Source: Stenotrophomonas maltophilia
GTDB lineage: Bacteria > Pseudomonadota > Gammaproteobacteria > Xanthomonadales > Xanthomonadaceae
Length of the DNA stretch: 64,000 nt
Assembly (NCBI GenBank): GCA_002364755.1
Contig: DEZI01000027.1
Span: forward strand, 35,930-99,929
Reading direction: 5' to 3'
Under the pieces are notes generated by a model. That model was not told the DNA's origin. It was given only the letters and a program-made list of their open reading frames with translations, and did no database searches. How positions within the stretch are numbered: the stretch's first letter is position 1; each line of letters begins with the position of its first letter. Positions 1 through 9,359 of the stretch are shown piece after piece. Made by a program: the position numbers and the translations under genes.

Positions 1-2
1 TG

Positions 3-98
3 AACTGCCGCGAAGATGCCGGGCAGACGGTGTTCCATATCCACATGCATCTGCTGGCCGGTGCGCCGTTGGGCCATTTCGGTACGCCGGGGCGTTGA
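3..98 (+). CDS. HIT family hydrolase, 3' end only
   Basis: This is the last 31 codons of a gene that begins before the window. The visible peptide carries HIHMH, the histidine-triad signature of HIT/HinT-type nucleotide hydrolases, followed by a short tail ending LGHFGTPGR and a TGA stop. HIT proteins hydrolyse nucleoside phosphoramidates and related phosphate bonds in the cytoplasm. The triad lies near the C-terminus, as is normal for the family. Nothing can be said about the N-terminal half. Several GTAG-type palindromes follow the stop. Confidence 0.85.
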   Translation, partial: NCREDAGQTVFHIHMHLLAGAPLGHFGTPGR

Positions 99-107
99 GG
101 CAACGGC

Positions 108-245
108 ATCCACGCATGGCGTGGCTCTACTGCCGGCGCGCGTCGGTATCGCGGTAGATCCACGCCATGCGTGGATGGCAGTCGCCAGGTAGATCCACGC
201 CATGCGTGGATGGCAGTCGCCAGTAGATCCACGCCATGCGTGGAT
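108..245. repeat. SMAG/REP palindrome cluster (ATCCACG type, four copies)
   Basis: There are four copies of a 23-nt palindrome that begins GTAGATCCACGCCATGCGTG. One is inverted at 108-130 and three are direct at 154-176, 189-211 and 223-245. The direct copies form a tandem array with a period of 34-35 nt and a shared spacer (GGCAGTCGCCAG). They fill the gap between the HIT gene and the converging slp gene. The GTAG end is the hallmark of the SMAG elements of S. maltophilia. Confidence 0.9.
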
Positions 246-256
246 GGCACCAACAA

Positions 257-280
257 GAAGGCCGCCCGAGGGCGGCCTTC
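257..280 (-). terminator. Rho-independent terminator of the slp operon
   Basis: A 10-bp perfect stem, GAAGGCCGCC with GGCGGCCTTC and a CGAG-type loop, is followed on the minus strand by the T-rich TTGTTGG. It lies 25 nt beyond the slp stop codon and would end the leftward moxR-DUF58-tgpA-slp transcript. Confidence 0.7.
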
Positions 281-304
281 TGCGTCACGCAGGACGTGGC
301 AGGT

Positions 305-832
305 TTACCACCAGCCCCAGCCGCGGTAACCGCCCCAGTACGGGCCCCACGGACCCGGGCCCCACGGGCTGTACGGGTAGGGCACGACATCGACCTGGCG
401 CTGTTCCGGCCACAGGTAGATGACGTCGGCCGCCAGCTTGGGCAGGCGGTAGTCGTACTCGCCAATGCGGGTGTTGGCGTAACCGTCGATCTTGCCGATG
501 AAGGTCACGTCGCGACCGGCCTCGAACACCGCCGGATCATAGAAGCCGGCGCGGCAGGCGATGAAGCGGCCGTCGCTGGCGTCGGACGAGGTCTGGTTCG
601 GGCGGCCACTGCCATTGAGCGGGCGCGAGATGATCTGGAAGCAGGTCTCGCCCTGGCCGGGCTGGGTTTCGATGATGCGGCCACCCCAGCGAACGGGGGT
701 GCCCACCTGCTGGGTGGCAACCGAGTCGCGCGGGGAAACCACGCTGAACTGACCCTGCAGCGGCTTGGGGGCCGTGGCGCAGGCCGACAGGGCCAGGGCG
801 GCCACGGCGGTGAGAAGGAACTTGGTGTTCAT
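305..832 (-). CDS. slp: Slp family outer-membrane lipoprotein
   Basis: A 175-aa lipoprotein. The N-terminus is a short signal peptide ending in the lipobox LSAC, so the mature protein starts at Cys18 and should be lipid-anchored in the envelope. The body matches the Slp (starvation-inducible lipoprotein) family, including VRWGGRI and the C-terminal RLPKL..DVIYLW stretch. The last 25 residues are an unusual Gly/Pro/Trp/Tyr-rich tail (PWGPGPWGPYWGG). The start codon overlaps the tgpA stop by 4 nt, so it is probably the last gene of the leftward operon. The exact role of Slp is not known. Confidence 0.85.
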   Translation of the reverse strand: MNTKFLLTAVAALALSACATAPKPLQGQFSVVSPRDSVATQQVGTPVRWGGRIIETQPGQGETCFQIISRPLNGSGRPNQTSSDASDGRFIACRAGFYDPAVFEAGRDVTFIGKIDGYANTRIGEYDYRLPKLAADVIYLWPEQRQVDVVPYPYSPWGPGPWGPYWGGYRGWGWW

Positions 833-2778
833 GAAGTAGCTCCGGAAGTCGGGCGATGCCTGCGCAGGTCCCGCAATAATGGGGCGAGCTCGGTACGAGT
901 GCCAGCGTAGCGCGCTTCGGCGAAACGCTGGCTGAGTGCGATGAGGGCAGGATCGGGGCGCTGGGCATGGACCCGCTGGGCCCAGGCCAGGGCGGGTTCG
1001 TGCGGCTCGCGGGCCAGCCCCAGCCGTGCGTAGCGGCGGCCCAGCCGGTGCCAGGCGCGCAGGAGCGGGTCGCGCTCGCGTTCGCCACGGGCCAGCAGCC
1101 AGGCCATCCAGCCCATCGCCAGCAGGGCGGTGGCCACGAAACCGGCCAGCAGCTGGCCGGGCTTCAGCTCATCCAGGCCCAGCGGCTGCAGCAGCTGCTG
1201 CTGGCGGCGCGCGTCGAAGGACAGCACCAGGTCGTTCCAGCCTCGGCGCAGCCAGTCGCCGATCTGCCCGGCCTGCAGCCAGCGCTGCTGCAGGTCGAGG
1301 TCGGCGCCGGCCGGCAGCCGGTCTTCCAGCGTGTCGAGGATGCGCTCGGGTGCCACTGCCGCGGTCGGGTCCACCCGCACCCAGCCACGTTGGGGCAGCC
1401 AGACTTCGGCCCAGGCGTGGGCATCCATGCGCCGCACGACCCAATAGTTGCCGAGCCGGTTGCGGGTGCCGCCGGCAAAGCCGGTCACCACGCGCGCGGG
1501 GATGCCGGCGTTGCGCATCAGAACAACGAAGGCCGAGCTGAAGTGCTGGCAGAAGCCGGCCTTGTAGTCGAACAGGAACGCGTCCTCCGGATCGCGCCCG
1601 GGTGCCGGGGTTTCCAGCGTGTAGGAGAAATCAGCGGTGATCCAGTCCAGGGCGCGACGGACAACGGCTGCATCGTCGTCACCGGCTTCCTGCCGCCATT
1701 GCCGGGCCAGCGTTGCCGTGCGCGGGTTGAAGTTGGCCGGCAGCTGCAGCGCCGCACGCCGCTGGTAGGGCGACAGTTCGGCATCGAAGCGCGTCGCCGG
1801 TGCCGAGTGCAGGCGCCAGCGGGTCAGCGCGGAGAGCGGGCGCTGGCTGGCTAGGCTCATCTCGGCGTTGAGCGCGGTGCCTTCCGGGGCAGCGGTGGGC
1901 AGGTCCAGGGCCACCAGCAGTCGGCGGTCGGTGGGCTCGTAGTCGATCTGGTAATCCCAGCCTGGGCCTTCGTGGGTCACCTGCGCGGGCCGGCGGTAGT
2001 CGGCGTCGCGGTCACGCCTCCAGACGTGGCCATCGAAGCGGGTCAGCACTGGACCACGCCAGTAGCGCTGCTGTGGCTGCGGCACGGGGCCGAAGAACTG
2101 CACGCGCAGCGCCGGGGTGTCATCGGCCATCAGGTCCAGCCACTGGTCCGGCTCCATCGAATCGGACAGGCCGGGGGTGCCGACCGCGCGTTCGGGCACG
2201 CCCCACAGCGGCGCGGACAGCCGCGGGAACAGCCAGAAGCAGGCCAGGGCGAGGGGCAGTCCGATCAGCAGCAGGCGGCCGACGCCGCGTAGCTGGCCGG
2301 GCAGCGGCAGCGCCGCGCTGCGGCCTTCGTTGTGGGCCAGCCGCTGCAGGGCGAGCAGGCCGCTGATGCCGGCCAGCGCGGCCAGCAGCGTGGTCAGGGG
2401 CCCCTGGTCGAGCAGGAAGGCGGCAAACGGGCCGAACAGGGCGAAGCCAAGCAGGCTGCGTGCATCACGCACGCTGCGCAGTTCGCTGGATTTGATCGCC
2501 AGCATCGCCGCCAGCAGGGCGCAGCCGGTATCGCGCCCTGGCCGCACCGCGCCCATCTGCCAGACGATGGCGCCCAGCATGGCCAGCACCAGCAGCAGGC
2601 GCACCGGCATCGGCAGCACGCCTCGCAGCGACAACGCAGCGGTTGCCACGCCGGCCACCGCGATCAGCGCGGCCAGTGCGCTGGGCAGCTGCAGCAGCAG
2701 CGGCAGCAGCGCCAGCGCGGCGCTGGCCAGGGTCCAGTTGCGCGCGTTGCGGTCCAGCAGGAGGGCGGGCTCAGTCAT
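829..2778 (-). CDS. tgpA: TgpA-type membrane transglutaminase (DUF3488 and transglutaminase-like)
   Basis: A 649-aa membrane protein. The N-terminal third has several hydrophobic helices (DUF3488-like). A periplasmic transglutaminase-like domain follows, with a Cys-His-Asp set visible as FCQHFSSAFV near residue 410, MDAHAWAEVW, and VRVDPTAAV. A further helix near residue 560 leads to a cytoplasmic tail. This matches TgpA of Pseudomonas. Family members sit with MoxR and DUF58 genes, exactly as here. Its start lies inside the last codons of the DUF58 gene, which suggests translational coupling. The physiological substrate is not evident. Confidence 0.9.
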   Translation of the reverse strand: MTEPALLLDRNARNWTLASAALALLPLLLQLPSALAALIAVAGVATAALSLRGVLPMPVRLLLVLAMLGAIVWQMGAVRPGRDTGCALLAAMLAIKSSELRSVRDARSLLGFALFGPFAAFLLDQGPLTTLLAALAGISGLLALQRLAHNEGRSAALPLPGQLRGVGRLLLIGLPLALACFWLFPRLSAPLWGVPERAVGTPGLSDSMEPDQWLDLMADDTPALRVQFFGPVPQPQQRYWRGPVLTRFDGHVWRRDRDADYRRPAQVTHEGPGWDYQIDYEPTDRRLLVALDLPTAAPEGTALNAEMSLASQRPLSALTRWRLHSAPATRFDAELSPYQRRAALQLPANFNPRTATLARQWRQEAGDDDAAVVRRALDWITADFSYTLETPAPGRDPEDAFLFDYKAGFCQHFSSAFVVLMRNAGIPARVVTGFAGGTRNRLGNYWVVRRMDAHAWAEVWLPQRGWVRVDPTAAVAPERILDTLEDRLPAGADLDLQQRWLQAGQIGDWLRRGWNDLVLSFDARRQQQLLQPLGLDELKPGQLLAGFVATALLAMGWMAWLLARGERERDPLLRAWHRLGRRYARLGLAREPHEPALAWAQRVHAQRPDPALIALSQRFAEARYAGTRTELAPLLRDLRRHRPTSGATS

Positions 2779-3715
2779 GGGGCATCAGCGCCAGTGCGCG
2801 CAGGCACGCATGATGATGGCTCGCGCCCTGGCCGGGGCCGAGCGCGGGCTGCGAGGGCAGCAGCAGGGTGTAGCGTCGGCCTTCGCGTTCGGCGCTGTCG
2901 ACCCAGCGCGCCAGGCGCGAGATGCGCGCTTCCGTCGGCAGGGTGGAGAGCGCGCGCCAATCCAGCACCACTTCGATGCCGACCGGCTTTTCGTATTCGC
3001 GAACCAGCAGCGTGTCGCGGCGTGCCGAATGCTTCCAGGCGATGCTGCGCGGCGGGTCGCCTGCGCGGTAGGGGCGCAGCTGGTGCAGCTCCTCGCCGCT
3101 GGCGTGGGCGCGGGTGTGCAGCAGGTCGCTGCCCTGCTCGGGCAATGACGGCGCCACGGCCTCGGCCACCGGATGCACCAGCAGCGGTTGTTCCGGCCAC
3201 ACCCAGGACCACGCACGTACCAGGCCAAGTGGCTGGGTGCTGGACAGGCGGATGCGCGGCAGGTCGAGCCAGCCGCGCCGCTCGGTGGGCACGTCCAGCT
3301 CCACTTCACCATGACCCTGTGCGGACAGGTCGGTCCAGGCCTGGCTGTCGCCAACCTGCAGTTCCAGGCCGTGGCGCGGCCGCGGGTCGCGCAGCGACAG
3401 GTCGATGCGCAGGCGCAGCGGCTGGCCCGCCGGCACCGGCTCGGCCGAGATGGCGTCGATCTGCACGCCCGACAGCTGCAGGTGGGCGGCGATGGCGCTG
3501 GCGATGGCGGCCGCCGCCAGCAGCAGGGCCAGCAGCATGGCCGGGTTGTTGTTGTAGTTCAGCGCGCCCAGCAGCATCGCCGACAGCAGCACGGCCACGA
3601 ACAGGCCGAAGCGCGTGGGCAGCACGTAGATGCGCCGGCGGTCGAGCCGCTGCGGCAATGCTTCGGGCGTGCGCGGACGCGCCAGGCGAAGCAGGCGTGA
3701 GCCGCGCGCGGGCAT
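2771..3715 (-). CDS. DUF58 domain protein
   Basis: A 314-aa protein with two N-terminal hydrophobic helices (about residues 30-70) and a C-terminal DUF58 domain containing the typical YRAGDPPRSIAWKHSAR stretch. DUF58 proteins are von Willebrand-A-like partners of MoxR ATPases. I take the ATG at 3715 as the start; a TTG two codons upstream is the only extension. It begins just before the moxR stop and overlaps the start of tgpA. The moxR-DUF58-tgpA trio is a widespread envelope-associated unit, and the biochemical output of the complex is unknown. Confidence 0.85.
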   Translation of the reverse strand: MPARGSRLLRLARPRTPEALPQRLDRRRIYVLPTRFGLFVAVLLSAMLLGALNYNNNPAMLLALLLAAAAIASAIAAHLQLSGVQIDAISAEPVPAGQPLRLRIDLSLRDPRPRHGLELQVGDSQAWTDLSAQGHGEVELDVPTERRGWLDLPRIRLSSTQPLGLVRAWSWVWPEQPLLVHPVAEAVAPSLPEQGSDLLHTRAHASGEELHQLRPYRAGDPPRSIAWKHSARRDTLLVREYEKPVGIEVVLDWRALSTLPTEARISRLARWVDSAEREGRRYTLLLPSQPALGPGQGASHHHACLRALALMPHD

Positions 3716-3717
3716 CC

Positions 3718-4671
<954 letters not shown>

Positions 4672-4715
4672 GGTCGTCTCACGTTCGGGAACCATTCGAT
4701 TCTATCCATAGAGCA

Positions 4716-6554
4716 ATGCAGGGCGAACAGCGCGCACGTACGATTTTTCTCTGGTTATGGACGCTGGTCACAGCGGCCAAGCTGCTCGTGGCCGCGCGTC
4801 TGCCCCTGTTCGTGGATGAAGCGTTCTATTGGCAGGAAGGCCAGCACCTGGCGGCGGCGTACTCCGACCTGCCAGGATTGACCGCGTGGCTGGCGCGCCT
4901 GGGCGTGGAAATCGGCGGCCAGCACGTGCTCGCGCTGCGTCTGCCGTTCCTGGCCATCGGCGCGCTGCTGCCGTTGCTGGTCACGCGCGTCGCCACGCGC
5001 TGGTTCGGCAACGTGGCCGGCTGGCAGGCAGGCAGCCTGACCCTGCTGATGCCGTTGTCGGCCACGCTGGGCCTGCTGGCCGTGCCCGATGTGCCGATGG
5101 CATTGGCTGCGGTGCTGTGCCTGGATGCCGGTGCACGCCTTCTGCGCAGCGTCGATGCATCGTCCGCCATCAAGCTGGGCCTGGGCCTGCTGATCGGCGC
5201 GCTCAGTCACTACCGCTTCATTGGTGTGATCGGCGTCGGCTTCATCGCGCTGCTGGTATTGCCGCAAGGGCGGCGCATGCTGACCGATCCGCGCGTGTGG
5301 GTGGCGCTGGCGGTGGGCGTATTGGCCTGGTTGCCGCTGCTGGCGTGGAATGCCGACAACCATGATGCCGGCCTGAAATTCCAGGTGGTCGAGCGCCATC
5401 CCTGGGCGTTTGAATGGCGCGGAATGTGGTTCCTGGTCATCCAGCCGATGCTGGTCACGCCCATCCTGTGCATCGCGATGTGGAAGGTGGCGTTGGCCGG
5501 TACGCGCAGCGGTGGTGGCGCGCGCGTGCAGTGGCGCTACTTCGGCCTGGTTGGCGGCGTGTCCACGCTGAGCATCTTCCTGCTGGGCTTCTTCACCGAT
5601 GTCGAGCGCATCAGTTTCCACTGGCCGCTGCCGGGCTACCTGGCGCTGCTGGTGGCGGTGCCGGTGGTGCTCAACGGCTGGCCGCGCTGGCTGCGCCGGA
5701 CCGGCTGGTGGCTGGCCGGCACCGGCATGGCACTGGCCTTTGGCTATTACCTGATGGCATCCACGCCGTCGCTGCGCGAACAGCTGGCCGGTGACAAGTA
5801 CTACCCGCGCAACTTCGCCGGCTGGGAACCGCTGGCAGCTGCCGTGCGCGACGAACTGCAGCAGATGCCGGAAGGCACGCGCGTGCTGGCCGGCAACTTC
5901 AAGGTGGGTGCCGAGCTCGGCTTCCAGCTCGGCGACGGCAACATCACGGTGCTGCCGCATCCGCTCAACGACAAGCACGGGCGCACCGCGCAGCTGGCGC
6001 AGTGGGGCCAGGTGCACGAGGGCGAACGCAGCGGACCGATGCTGCTGGTGCTGTCGCCCAGCGACCAGCGTTTCCGCGACCTGGTGCCGCGCTACCACGC
6101 GGTGTGCGCGCAGGTGGGTCCGCTGCCGCCGCCGAGGGTGGTCAGCAACGATCATGGTTTCCAGCGCTTCCTGTTGTTCCGCCTGCCTGCGCAGCGCGCC
6201 GAAGGCGAGTGCGTGACGCCGGCCGTCGCTTACCTGGATTCACCGGCCAACGGCGAAGCGGTGTCGGGCACGCTGTCGGTGAAGGGCTGGGCGTTCAAGG
6301 ACGGCATCGGCCTGGCGCGCGTGGAAGTGCTGGTGGACGGCACGCCGGTGGGCGATGCGCAGTACGGTCGCGAGCTCGACATCCGCCCGCTGTGGCCGAT
6401 GTCCAATGATCCGCAGCACCCGAATGCCGGCTTTGATGCCAACGTGGATACGCAGGCGCTGTCGCCCGGCCGGCATTGGCTGGGCCTGCGGCTGCATGGC
6501 CGCGATGGCAGCGTGGAAGACTGGCAGGAGCAGCCGTTCGAGGTGGAGCGATAA
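4716..6554 (+). CDS. GT39-type membrane glycosyltransferase with C-terminal Ig-like domain
   Basis: A 612-aa polytopic membrane protein. Near the N-terminus it carries LFVDEAFYW, the Asp-Glu motif of the PMT/ArnT (GT39/GT83) superfamily, which uses lipid-linked sugars on the outer face of the inner membrane. About ten hydrophobic segments follow up to residue 380. The last 100 residues (from YLDSPANGEAVSG) look like a bacterial Ig-like fold. I use the ATG at 4716 because residues encoded further upstream run into the divergent moxR promoter. The acceptor is unknown: lipid A, another glycan or protein are all possible. ArnT identity is not supported because no arn genes are nearby. Confidence 0.8.
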   Translation: MQGEQRARTIFLWLWTLVTAAKLLVAARLPLFVDEAFYWQEGQHLAAAYSDLPGLTAWLARLGVEIGGQHVLALRLPFLAIGALLPLLVTRVATRWFGNVAGWQAGSLTLLMPLSATLGLLAVPDVPMALAAVLCLDAGARLLRSVDASSAIKLGLGLLIGALSHYRFIGVIGVGFIALLVLPQGRRMLTDPRVWVALAVGVLAWLPLLAWNADNHDAGLKFQVVERHPWAFEWRGMWFLVIQPMLVTPILCIAMWKVALAGTRSGGGARVQWRYFGLVGGVSTLSIFLLGFFTDVERISFHWPLPGYLALLVAVPVVLNGWPRWLRRTGWWLAGTGMALAFGYYLMASTPSLREQLAGDKYYPRNFAGWEPLAAAVRDELQQMPEGTRVLAGNFKVGAELGFQLGDGNITVLPHPLNDKHGRTAQLAQWGQVHEGERSGPMLLVLSPSDQRFRDLVPRYHAVCAQVGPLPPPRVVSNDHGFQRFLLFRLPAQRAEGECVTPAVAYLDSPANGEAVSGTLSVKGWAFKDGIGLARVEVLVDGTPVGDAQYGRELDIRPLWPMSNDPQHPNAGFDANVDTQALSPGRHWLGLRLHGRDGSVEDWQEQPFEVER

Positions 6555-6560
6555 ACCGTT

Positions 6561-6694
6561 GTAGAGCCGAGCCTATGCTCGGCTGCTCGTCGCTCTTTGT
6601 AGAGCCGAGCCTATGCTCGGCTGGCTGTGAGAAGCAGCCGAGCGTGGGCTCGACTCTACAGGACAGACGCAGCCGAGCATGGGCTCGGCTCTAC
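6561..6694. repeat. SMAG/REP cluster (GAGCCGAGC type, two direct plus two inverted)
   Basis: Two direct copies beginning GTAGAGCCGAGCCTATGCTC (6561-6585, 6599-6623) are followed by two inverted copies ending in CTCTAC (6635-6659, 6670-6694). The set is symmetrical and could fold into one large cruciform or RNA structure. It sits between the converging glycosyltransferase and maf genes and may act as a bidirectional transcript end. Confidence 0.9.
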
Positions 6695-6707
6695 AGAAGC
6701 CAGTGGC

Positions 6708-7280
6708 TTACGGCACGGCGAAGCCGGCACGGCGCAGCAGTCCGCACAGTGCGATCAGCGGCAGCCCGACCAGGGCAGTAGGGTCGCGGTTGTCGATGGC
6801 TTCAAACAGGCTGATGCCCAGGCCCTCGCACTTGAAGCTGCCGGCACAGTCCAGCGGCTGCTCGGCGGCCACGTAGCGGGCGATCTCCTGCGCCTGCAGC
6901 GGGCGGAAGCGCACTTCGGTCAGGTCCATGGCCGAAAACGATTCTCCGTTGCGTGTGAGACTGATCGCGGTGTGGAAGCGCACTGTCTGCCCGGCCATTG
7001 CCGCAAGCTGCGCGCAGGCGGCCTCGACCGTGCCCGGCTTGCCCAGCGGCTGCCCGTTCAGGTCCGCCACCTGGTCCGACCCGATCACCCATGCGCCGGG
7101 GTGCCGCGCGGCGACCTCGGTGGCCTTGGCGGCCGCCAGCCTCCCGGCCAGGGCCAGCGGGGCTTCGCCGGCCTGCGGGGTCTCATCCACGGCCGGGCTT
7201 GCGCAGTCGAAGGGCAGGCCGAGGCGCTGCAGCAGCTCGCGCCGGTAGCGGGAGGTAGAGGCCAGAAGCAGGGCAGGCAT
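6708..7280 (-). CDS. maf: Maf family nucleotide pyrophosphatase (YceF-like)
   Basis: A 190-aa Maf-like protein, normal length. It opens with LLLASTSRYRRELL (family S-x-S-x-R-x-x-L-L signature) and continues with VIGSDQVA and KCEGLG. Maf/YceF enzymes are house-cleaning pyrophosphatases that remove modified nucleotides such as m7GTP. The start is the ATG at 7280, in front of the family signature. The gene diverges from yceD; in Enterobacteria yceF has the same neighbour, which supports the YceF subgroup. Confidence 0.9.
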   Translation of the reverse strand: MPALLLASTSRYRRELLQRLGLPFDCASPAVDETPQAGEAPLALAGRLAAAKATEVAARHPGAWVIGSDQVADLNGQPLGKPGTVEAACAQLAAMAGQTVRFHTAISLTRNGESFSAMDLTEVRFRPLQAQEIARYVAAEQPLDCAGSFKCEGLGISLFEAIDNRDPTALVGLPLIALCGLLRRAGFAVP

Positions 7281-7394
7281 GCGACAATTCCGGGGCAGGG
7301 CGCGGCAGTCTGGCCCGGCGCCGAGGCTGCCAGCAAGCCCCTGTATGGCGGGCATTTGACAGCGGCGGTCCTGATCCTTAGTATTCAGCGGCTT

Positions 7395-7904
7395 ATGTCC
7401 GCGAACGTGCCCGAAACGCTGGATGCTTGGCGGATGGTCGTAGCGCGAAGGCGCTTCGACGGCCAGGTCTCTTTGGCTGATTTGACTCGCCTGCAAGGGT
7501 TGGTCGCCGATACCGACGGTGAGTGCAATTACTCGCTTGAATTCGGTCGCGACGACGTCCTGCGGGTATCCTATGTGGAACTGACCATCGATACCGCGTT
7601 GCCGCTGACCTGTCAGCGCAGCATGCAGCGATTCCTGTTGCCGGTGAAGATGACCCAGAGGCTTGGCCTGATCCGCGACGAGGACGAGGAATCGTCCCTG
7701 CCCGAGGAATACGAGGCGTTGCTGGTGCCGGAAGATGGGCAGCTGCGTCCGCTGGACCTGGTCGAAGATGAATTGGTGCTGGCGGTACCCGTGGTACCGC
7801 TGTCTCCGGACGGTGAGGCAGTCAACAAGGACTGGGCACCGACCGAAGAGGAAACGAAGCAGGCCAACCCGTTTGCGGCGTTGGCGGCACTGAAGAAAGA
7901 GTAA
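7395..7904 (+). CDS. yceD: YceD/DUF177 family protein
   Basis: A 169-aa DUF177 (YceD) protein, recognised by the central LTCQRSMQRFLLPV, which replaces the usual C-x-R-C-L pattern, and by an acidic C-terminal half. YceD is linked to 23S rRNA maturation and ribosome assembly and is almost always encoded just before rpmF, as here. The chosen ATG (7395) gives the expected N-terminus; the frame is open far upstream, across the divergent maf gene, and that part is not coding. Confidence 0.85.
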   Translation: MSANVPETLDAWRMVVARRRFDGQVSLADLTRLQGLVADTDGECNYSLEFGRDDVLRVSYVELTIDTALPLTCQRSMQRFLLPVKMTQRLGLIRDEDEESSLPEEYEALLVPEDGQLRPLDLVEDELVLAVPVVPLSPDGEAVNKDWAPTEEETKQANPFAALAALKKE

Positions 7905-8020
7905 AAGCATTAGCAGCCGGATTGTCGTCGGCGGCTGCGGCGAAAGCGAAAGTGTGCTGGGCGCTGGCGTCCTGCGCGACGATACGACGAAGCAAATCGA
8001 ACCGAGTTTGGAGCAATCCC

Positions 8021-8215
8021 ATGGCTGTCCAGAAATCCCGTGTCACCCCGTCCCGCCGCGGTATGCGCCGTGCGCATGACGCCCTGAGCGCCAAGCAGCT
8101 GTCGACCGACCCGACCACCGGCGAAGTGCACCTGCGTCACCACATCACTGCTGACGGTTTCTACCGCGGCAAGAAGGTCATCCAGACCAAGACCTCGGCC
8201 GTCGAAGAAGATTGA
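8021..8215 (+). CDS. rpmF: 50S ribosomal protein L32
   Basis: A 64-aa protein starting MAVQKSRVTPSRRGMRRAHD, which is typical bL32. It is part of the large ribosomal subunit near the peptide exit region. It lacks the four-cysteine zinc ribbon found in some L32 proteins, as is usual in Gammaproteobacteria. A strong terminator hairpin follows. The yceD-rpmF pair precedes the fab genes. Confidence 0.97.
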   Translation: MAVQKSRVTPSRRGMRRAHDALSAKQLSTDPTTGEVHLRHHITADGFYRGKKVIQTKTSAVEED

Positions 8216-8223
8216 TGTGCCGG

Positions 8224-8252
8224 AAGGCCGCTGCCCCAGGGCAGCGGCCTTT
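8224..8252 (+). terminator. Terminator-like hairpin after rpmF
   Basis: The arms AAGGCCGCTGCC and GGCAGCGGCCTT form a 12-bp GC-rich stem with a CCAG loop, followed by TTGCCTTCTTCC. It lies 8 nt after the rpmF stop and probably separates, at least partly, the ribosomal protein transcript from fabH. Confidence 0.75.
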
Positions 8253-8305
8253 GCCTTCTTCCCCGGGCATGCCGGTGATCGGCAGCCTGCGCAACAGGAA
8301 ACATG

Positions 8306-9286
8306 ATGAGCAAGCGGATCTACTCGAGGATCGCGGGCACCGGTAGCTATTTGCCGGAAAAAGTCCTGACCAACGCCGACCTGGAAAAAATGGTCGAAAC
8401 CTCGGACGAGTGGATCCAGTCGCGCACCGGTATTCGTGAACGGCACATCGCGGCCGAAGGCGAAACCACCAGCGACCTCGGCTACCACGCCGCGGTGCGT
8501 GCGCTTGAAGCGGCCGGTATCGACGCTTCCCAGCTCGACATGATCGTGGTCGGTACGACCACCCCTGATCTTATTTTCCCGTCCACCGCGTGCCTGATCC
8601 AGGCCAAGCTCGGTGCGTCGGGCTGCCCCGCCTTCGACGTCAACGCGGCCTGCTCGGGCTTCGTGTTCGCGCTCAGCGTGGCCGACAAGTTCATCCGTTC
8701 CGGTGATGCCCGCCATGTGCTGGTCATCGGCGCCGAAACACTCACCCGCATTGTCGATTGGGAAGACCGCACCACCTGCGTGCTGTTTGGCGACGGTGCC
8801 GGCGCGGTCGTGCTCAAGGCCGACGAAGAAACCGGCATCCTCAGCACCCACCTGCATTCCGATGGCAGCAAGAAAGAGCTGCTGTGGAACCCGGTCGGCG
8901 TCTCGGTCGGTTTCAAGGATGGCAGCGGCAACGGCGGCGGCACCATCAACATGAAGGGCAACGACGTGTTCAAGTACGCCGTCAAGGCGCTGGACTCGGT
9001 CGTGGACGAAACCCTGGAGGCCAACGGCCTGGGCAAGTCCGACCTGGATTGGCTGATCCCGCACCAGGCCAACCTGCGTATCATCGAAGCCACCGCCAAG
9101 CGGCTGGACATGTCGATGGACCAGGTCGTGGTCACCGTCGACCGCCACGGCAACACCTCCTCCGGCTCGGTGCCGCTGGCGCTGGACGCCGCAGTCCGTT
9201 CGGGCAAGGTCGAGCGCGGCCAGCTGCTGCTGCTGGAAGCCTTCGGCGGCGGCTTCACGTGGGGTTCGGCCCTGCTGCGCTATTGA
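8306..9286 (+). CDS. fabH: 3-oxoacyl-ACP synthase III (KAS III)
   Basis: A 326-aa KAS III that condenses an acyl-CoA primer with malonyl-ACP to start fatty-acid synthesis. The catalytic triad is visible: Cys116 in NAACSGF, His in IPHQANLR and Asn in GNTSSGSVPLA. AGGA at 8295 is 7 nt from the ATG at 8306, better placed than for the ATG at 8303. It heads the fabH-fabD-fabG-acpP-fabF series. The usual neighbour plsX is missing between rpmF and fabH. Confidence 0.96.
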   Translation: MSKRIYSRIAGTGSYLPEKVLTNADLEKMVETSDEWIQSRTGIRERHIAAEGETTSDLGYHAAVRALEAAGIDASQLDMIVVGTTTPDLIFPSTACLIQAKLGASGCPAFDVNAACSGFVFALSVADKFIRSGDARHVLVIGAETLTRIVDWEDRTTCVLFGDGAGAVVLKADEETGILSTHLHSDGSKKELLWNPVGVSVGFKDGSGNGGGTINMKGNDVFKYAVKALDSVVDETLEANGLGKSDLDWLIPHQANLRIIEATAKRLDMSMDQVVVTVDRHGNTSSGSVPLALDAAVRSGKVERGQLLLLEAFGGGFTWGSALLRY

Positions 9287-9316
9287 TGGCGTAGTTACGA
9301 CAACGTGAAGTCTGTC

Positions 9317-9341
9317 GTTACGGCCCCTCTGGGGCCGTAAC
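9317..9341. terminator. Perfect hairpin between fabH and the kinase-like gene
   Basis: GTTACGGCCCC and GGGGCCGTAAC form an 11-bp perfect stem with a TCT loop, 30 nt after fabH. No T-run follows, so it may be an attenuator or RNA-stabilising hairpin rather than a full terminator. Confidence 0.5.
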
Positions 9342-9359
9342 GCGTTCAGGAGATCCGTC

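Noticed and set aside
108..245. CRISPR array
   Set aside because: The tandem units have identical spacers, a palindromic unit of 23 nt and no cas genes; they are SMAG repeats.
4716..6554. ArnT (lipid A aminoarabinose transferase)
   Set aside because: Only the general superfamily motif is present and no arn genes are nearby.
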